NCBI GenBank assembly: GCA_014960805.1
Contig: CP063163.1
Span: 2,870,001-2,934,000, forward strand
Origin: Cytobacillus suaedae
GTDB lineage: Bacteria; Bacillota; Bacilli; Bacillales; Bacillaceae_L
Direction: 5' to 3'
Length of the DNA stretch: 64,000 nucleotides
The notes below the pieces were generated by a model. The model saw nothing but the letters and a program-made list of their open reading frames with translations, was not told the origin of the DNA and did not search any database. The position numbers and the translations under genes were made by a program. Positions 62,642 to 64,000 of this stretch are shown piece by piece (the stretch's first letter is position 1; every line of letters starts with the position of its first letter).

Positions 62642-63247
62642 TCACCTAAAATTATGTGGCAAATCTAATTGTAATCTGTTTTTACGGATACAGAAGAAAT
62701 AAGTTAGGAAAAGGGCAGTGATACTAAGCCAAAATGTAAAATATCCGATTTGCGGTATGTATTCGTTTAATACTCTATATTGCGGCATCATAAAAAACAC
62801 ATAATCGATTACATCATTATGTAAAGTCCAAACAGCAGCTATTATAAGATGAATTGGTTTTATTCGATAGTAAGGTGCATATAACAATCCCTGAACTGCC
62901 ATCGCAAAATGAGAGAATACTAACATATAACCAGCTATCCCTAATTCGCCCGTTACTGCCAAAACCAACAAGTTCATAACAACAGCCCAAATCCCATATT
63001 TAAACAGTGTAACAATGGCGAGAGCTTCTATTAACGGCCAATTTTTCTTTAATAAAAAGGCAATTAATACAAAGACAAAAAACAAACTTGCGGTTGGACT
63101 ATCAGGAACAAACACTAAGAATTTTGAGGGAGTAATTGCTAATTGACTCTCATACCAAATATAACCATAAATAGTTCCAGCGATATTGATAATAAGAAGG
63201 GTTAACAATACCCACCTTTGACCTAACAAATAGATTATTGATTTCAT
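62642..63247 (-). CDS. ypjA: Membrane protein YpjA (DUF1405)
   Basis: The 201-aa protein has about six hydrophobic helices and conserved polar spots HFAMAVQGLLYAPYY and LHNDVIDYVF, matching the DUF1405 family. Function is unknown. It lies between qcrC and ypjB as in B. subtilis. A terminator separates it from qcrC. Confidence 0.9.
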   Translation of the reverse strand: MKSIIYLLGQRWVLLTLLIINIAGTIYGYIWYESQLAITPSKFLVFVPDSPTASLFFVFVLIAFLLKKNWPLIEALAIVTLFKYGIWAVVMNLLVLAVTGELGIAGYMLVFSHFAMAVQGLLYAPYYRIKPIHLIIAAVWTLHNDVIDYVFFMMPQYRVLNEYIPQIGYFTFWLSITALFLTYFFCIRKNRLQLDLPHNFR

Positions 63248-63335
63248 AAGGAGTCTCCATTCTTCATCTAGTAACTATATAAGGTGTACTAAAACTTCGC
63301 CCTGATGTCAAGAAAGAAGAATATTTAACAAACTA

Positions 63336-63364
63336 AAAAAGCTGACAATTGTCAGCTTTTTTAG
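63336..63364. terminator. Terminator of the qcr operon
   Basis: AAAAAAGCTGACAATTGTCAGCTTTTTT is an uninterrupted palindrome directly after the qcrC stop codon, working in both directions. Confidence 0.93.
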
Positions 63365-63370
63365 TTTGTA

Positions 63371-64000
63371 TTATTCAGCACCTGTACCTAATTCAACTAG
63401 GAAATCTGCAAGTTTTTCAAGCTCTTCATCAGTTCCAGTGTATAGACCAGCAGGCATTTTTCCGCTTTCTGTACCATTAACAGCAATGTTCATAATCTCT
63501 TCCTTAGTTAAATTTAAGTTAACTAAAGGTGGAGCAAGTGCCCCATTACCTGTTAAGTTTTCACCATGACAGGTTAAACAAGTATTTGCTTGAAGGATTT
63601 TGTAGCCTTCTGCTTCCGCATCAAATGCAACTTCTTCAACAATCTTACCTTGTTTAGCATCCGCTTCCCAATCGTGCTGTACAACTGATTCCCATGTTAA
63701 GAAAATCGTTGCAGCAACTCCTAGAAGCATTAAGCCTGTCGCGATAGGACGTTTTGAAGGTTTACGTTCTGGGCCGCGGTCAAGAAACGGTGCAAGTAAA
63801 AGTGCTCCGAACGCAAGACCTGGCATGATTAATGCACCTACTACTGTATAAGGACCAGCAGCATATGTGTATTTTAGTAATTGATATAAGAATAAGAAAT
63901 ACCAGTCAGGAAGTGGTATATAAGCAGTATCAGTCGGATCAGCAACACGCTCTAATGGAGGTTGATGGGCTACTGTTAAACATAGAAACCCAATTAAGAA
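63371..64000 (-). CDS. qcrC: Menaquinol:cytochrome c reductase cytochrome b/c subunit (partial)
   Basis: The open frame runs without a break from the window edge (64000) to the stop at 63371, giving the last 209 residues. It contains HQPPLERVADPTDTAYIPLP with DWYFLFLYQLLKY (the cytochrome b C-terminal region, PDWYFL) and, near the end, a covalent heme site CLTCHG. This fusion of a b-type half and cytochrome c is the Bacillus QcrC. It belongs to the bc complex passing electrons from menaquinol to cytochrome c. The start lies beyond the edge. Confidence 0.95.
   Translation of the reverse strand, partial: FLIGFLCLTVAHQPPLERVADPTDTAYIPLPDWYFLFLYQLLKYTYAAGPYTVVGALIMPGLAFGALLLAPFLDRGPERKPSKRPIATGLMLLGVAATIFLTWESVVQHDWEADAKQGKIVEEVAFDAEAEGYKILQANTCLTCHGENLTGNGALAPPLVNLNLTKEEIMNIAVNGTESGKMPAGLYTGTDEELEKLADFLVELGTGAE

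Overview
The window is a low-GC Gram-positive chromosome segment whose gene content and order follow the ypb-ypw region of Bacillus subtilis: menaquinol:cytochrome c reductase (qcrC, cut by the right edge), ypjA, ypjB, ypjC, ypjD, dapB, mgsA, bshB1, bshA, cca, birA, panB-panC-panD, dinG, ypmA, ypmB, aspB, dnaD, nth, ypoC, ponA, recU, the ypp cluster, mrfA-mrfB, cotD, ypsA, gpsB, rnpB, the THUMP methyltransferase ypsC, ypvA, ypwA and bpsA-bpsB. Spore genes (cotD, sspM, csgA, ypjB) and bacillithiol genes (bshA, bshB1) point to an endospore-forming member of the Bacillaceae. The species cannot be read from the sequence.

Layout from left to right. 1-2.6 kb: a dispersed palindromic repeat, a tiny membrane protein and the alkylpyrone pair bpsA-bpsB. 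2.6-5.4 kb: an acetyltransferase, a CheX-like protein, a tandem P-loop protein and two small proteins. 5.4-8.2 kb: a three-gene ba3-type cytochrome oxidase with an Fnr/Rex-like palindrome upstream. 8.2-19.4 kb: core ypw-ypr block on the minus strand, including RNase P RNA. 19.4-23.3 kb: an accessory patch (DCC protein, SagB-type oxidoreductase, LysR regulator, DUF3231 protein, AhpD-like protein). 23.4-23.6 kb: a strongly structured RNA gene that looks 6S-like. 24-29.7 kb: an oppABCDF peptide uptake operon. 30.6-33.6 kb: a Crp/Fnr regulator, a small heat-shock protein, a 17-unit 52-bp repeat array and a run of small sporulation genes. 33.9-43.3 kb: MFS transporter, holin-like protein, ypp genes, recU and ponA. 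43.3-53.8 kb: nth-dnaD, aspB-ypmB-ypmA, a metal-site-less metallo-beta-lactamase-fold protein, dinG and panBCD with a structured leader. 54-64 kb: birA to qcrC.

Functionally the window joins housekeeping pathways (pantothenate, bacillithiol, diaminopimelate, tRNA CCA addition, biotin), DNA repair and recombination (MrfA/MrfB, DinG, Nth, RecU), cell-wall growth (PBP1 and its partner GpsB), respiration (ba3 oxidase, bc complex) and spore components. The most unusual content is non-coding. A 52-bp tandem array has unit junctions that form hairpins with co-varying arms. A second palindrome array at 37 kb has about the same spacing. A dispersed inverted-repeat element occurs in four copies, two of them carrying an extra internal hairpin module. 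A roughly 200-nt RNA gene has its own promoter and terminator. The panB leader carries two hairpins sharing a loop-side motif.
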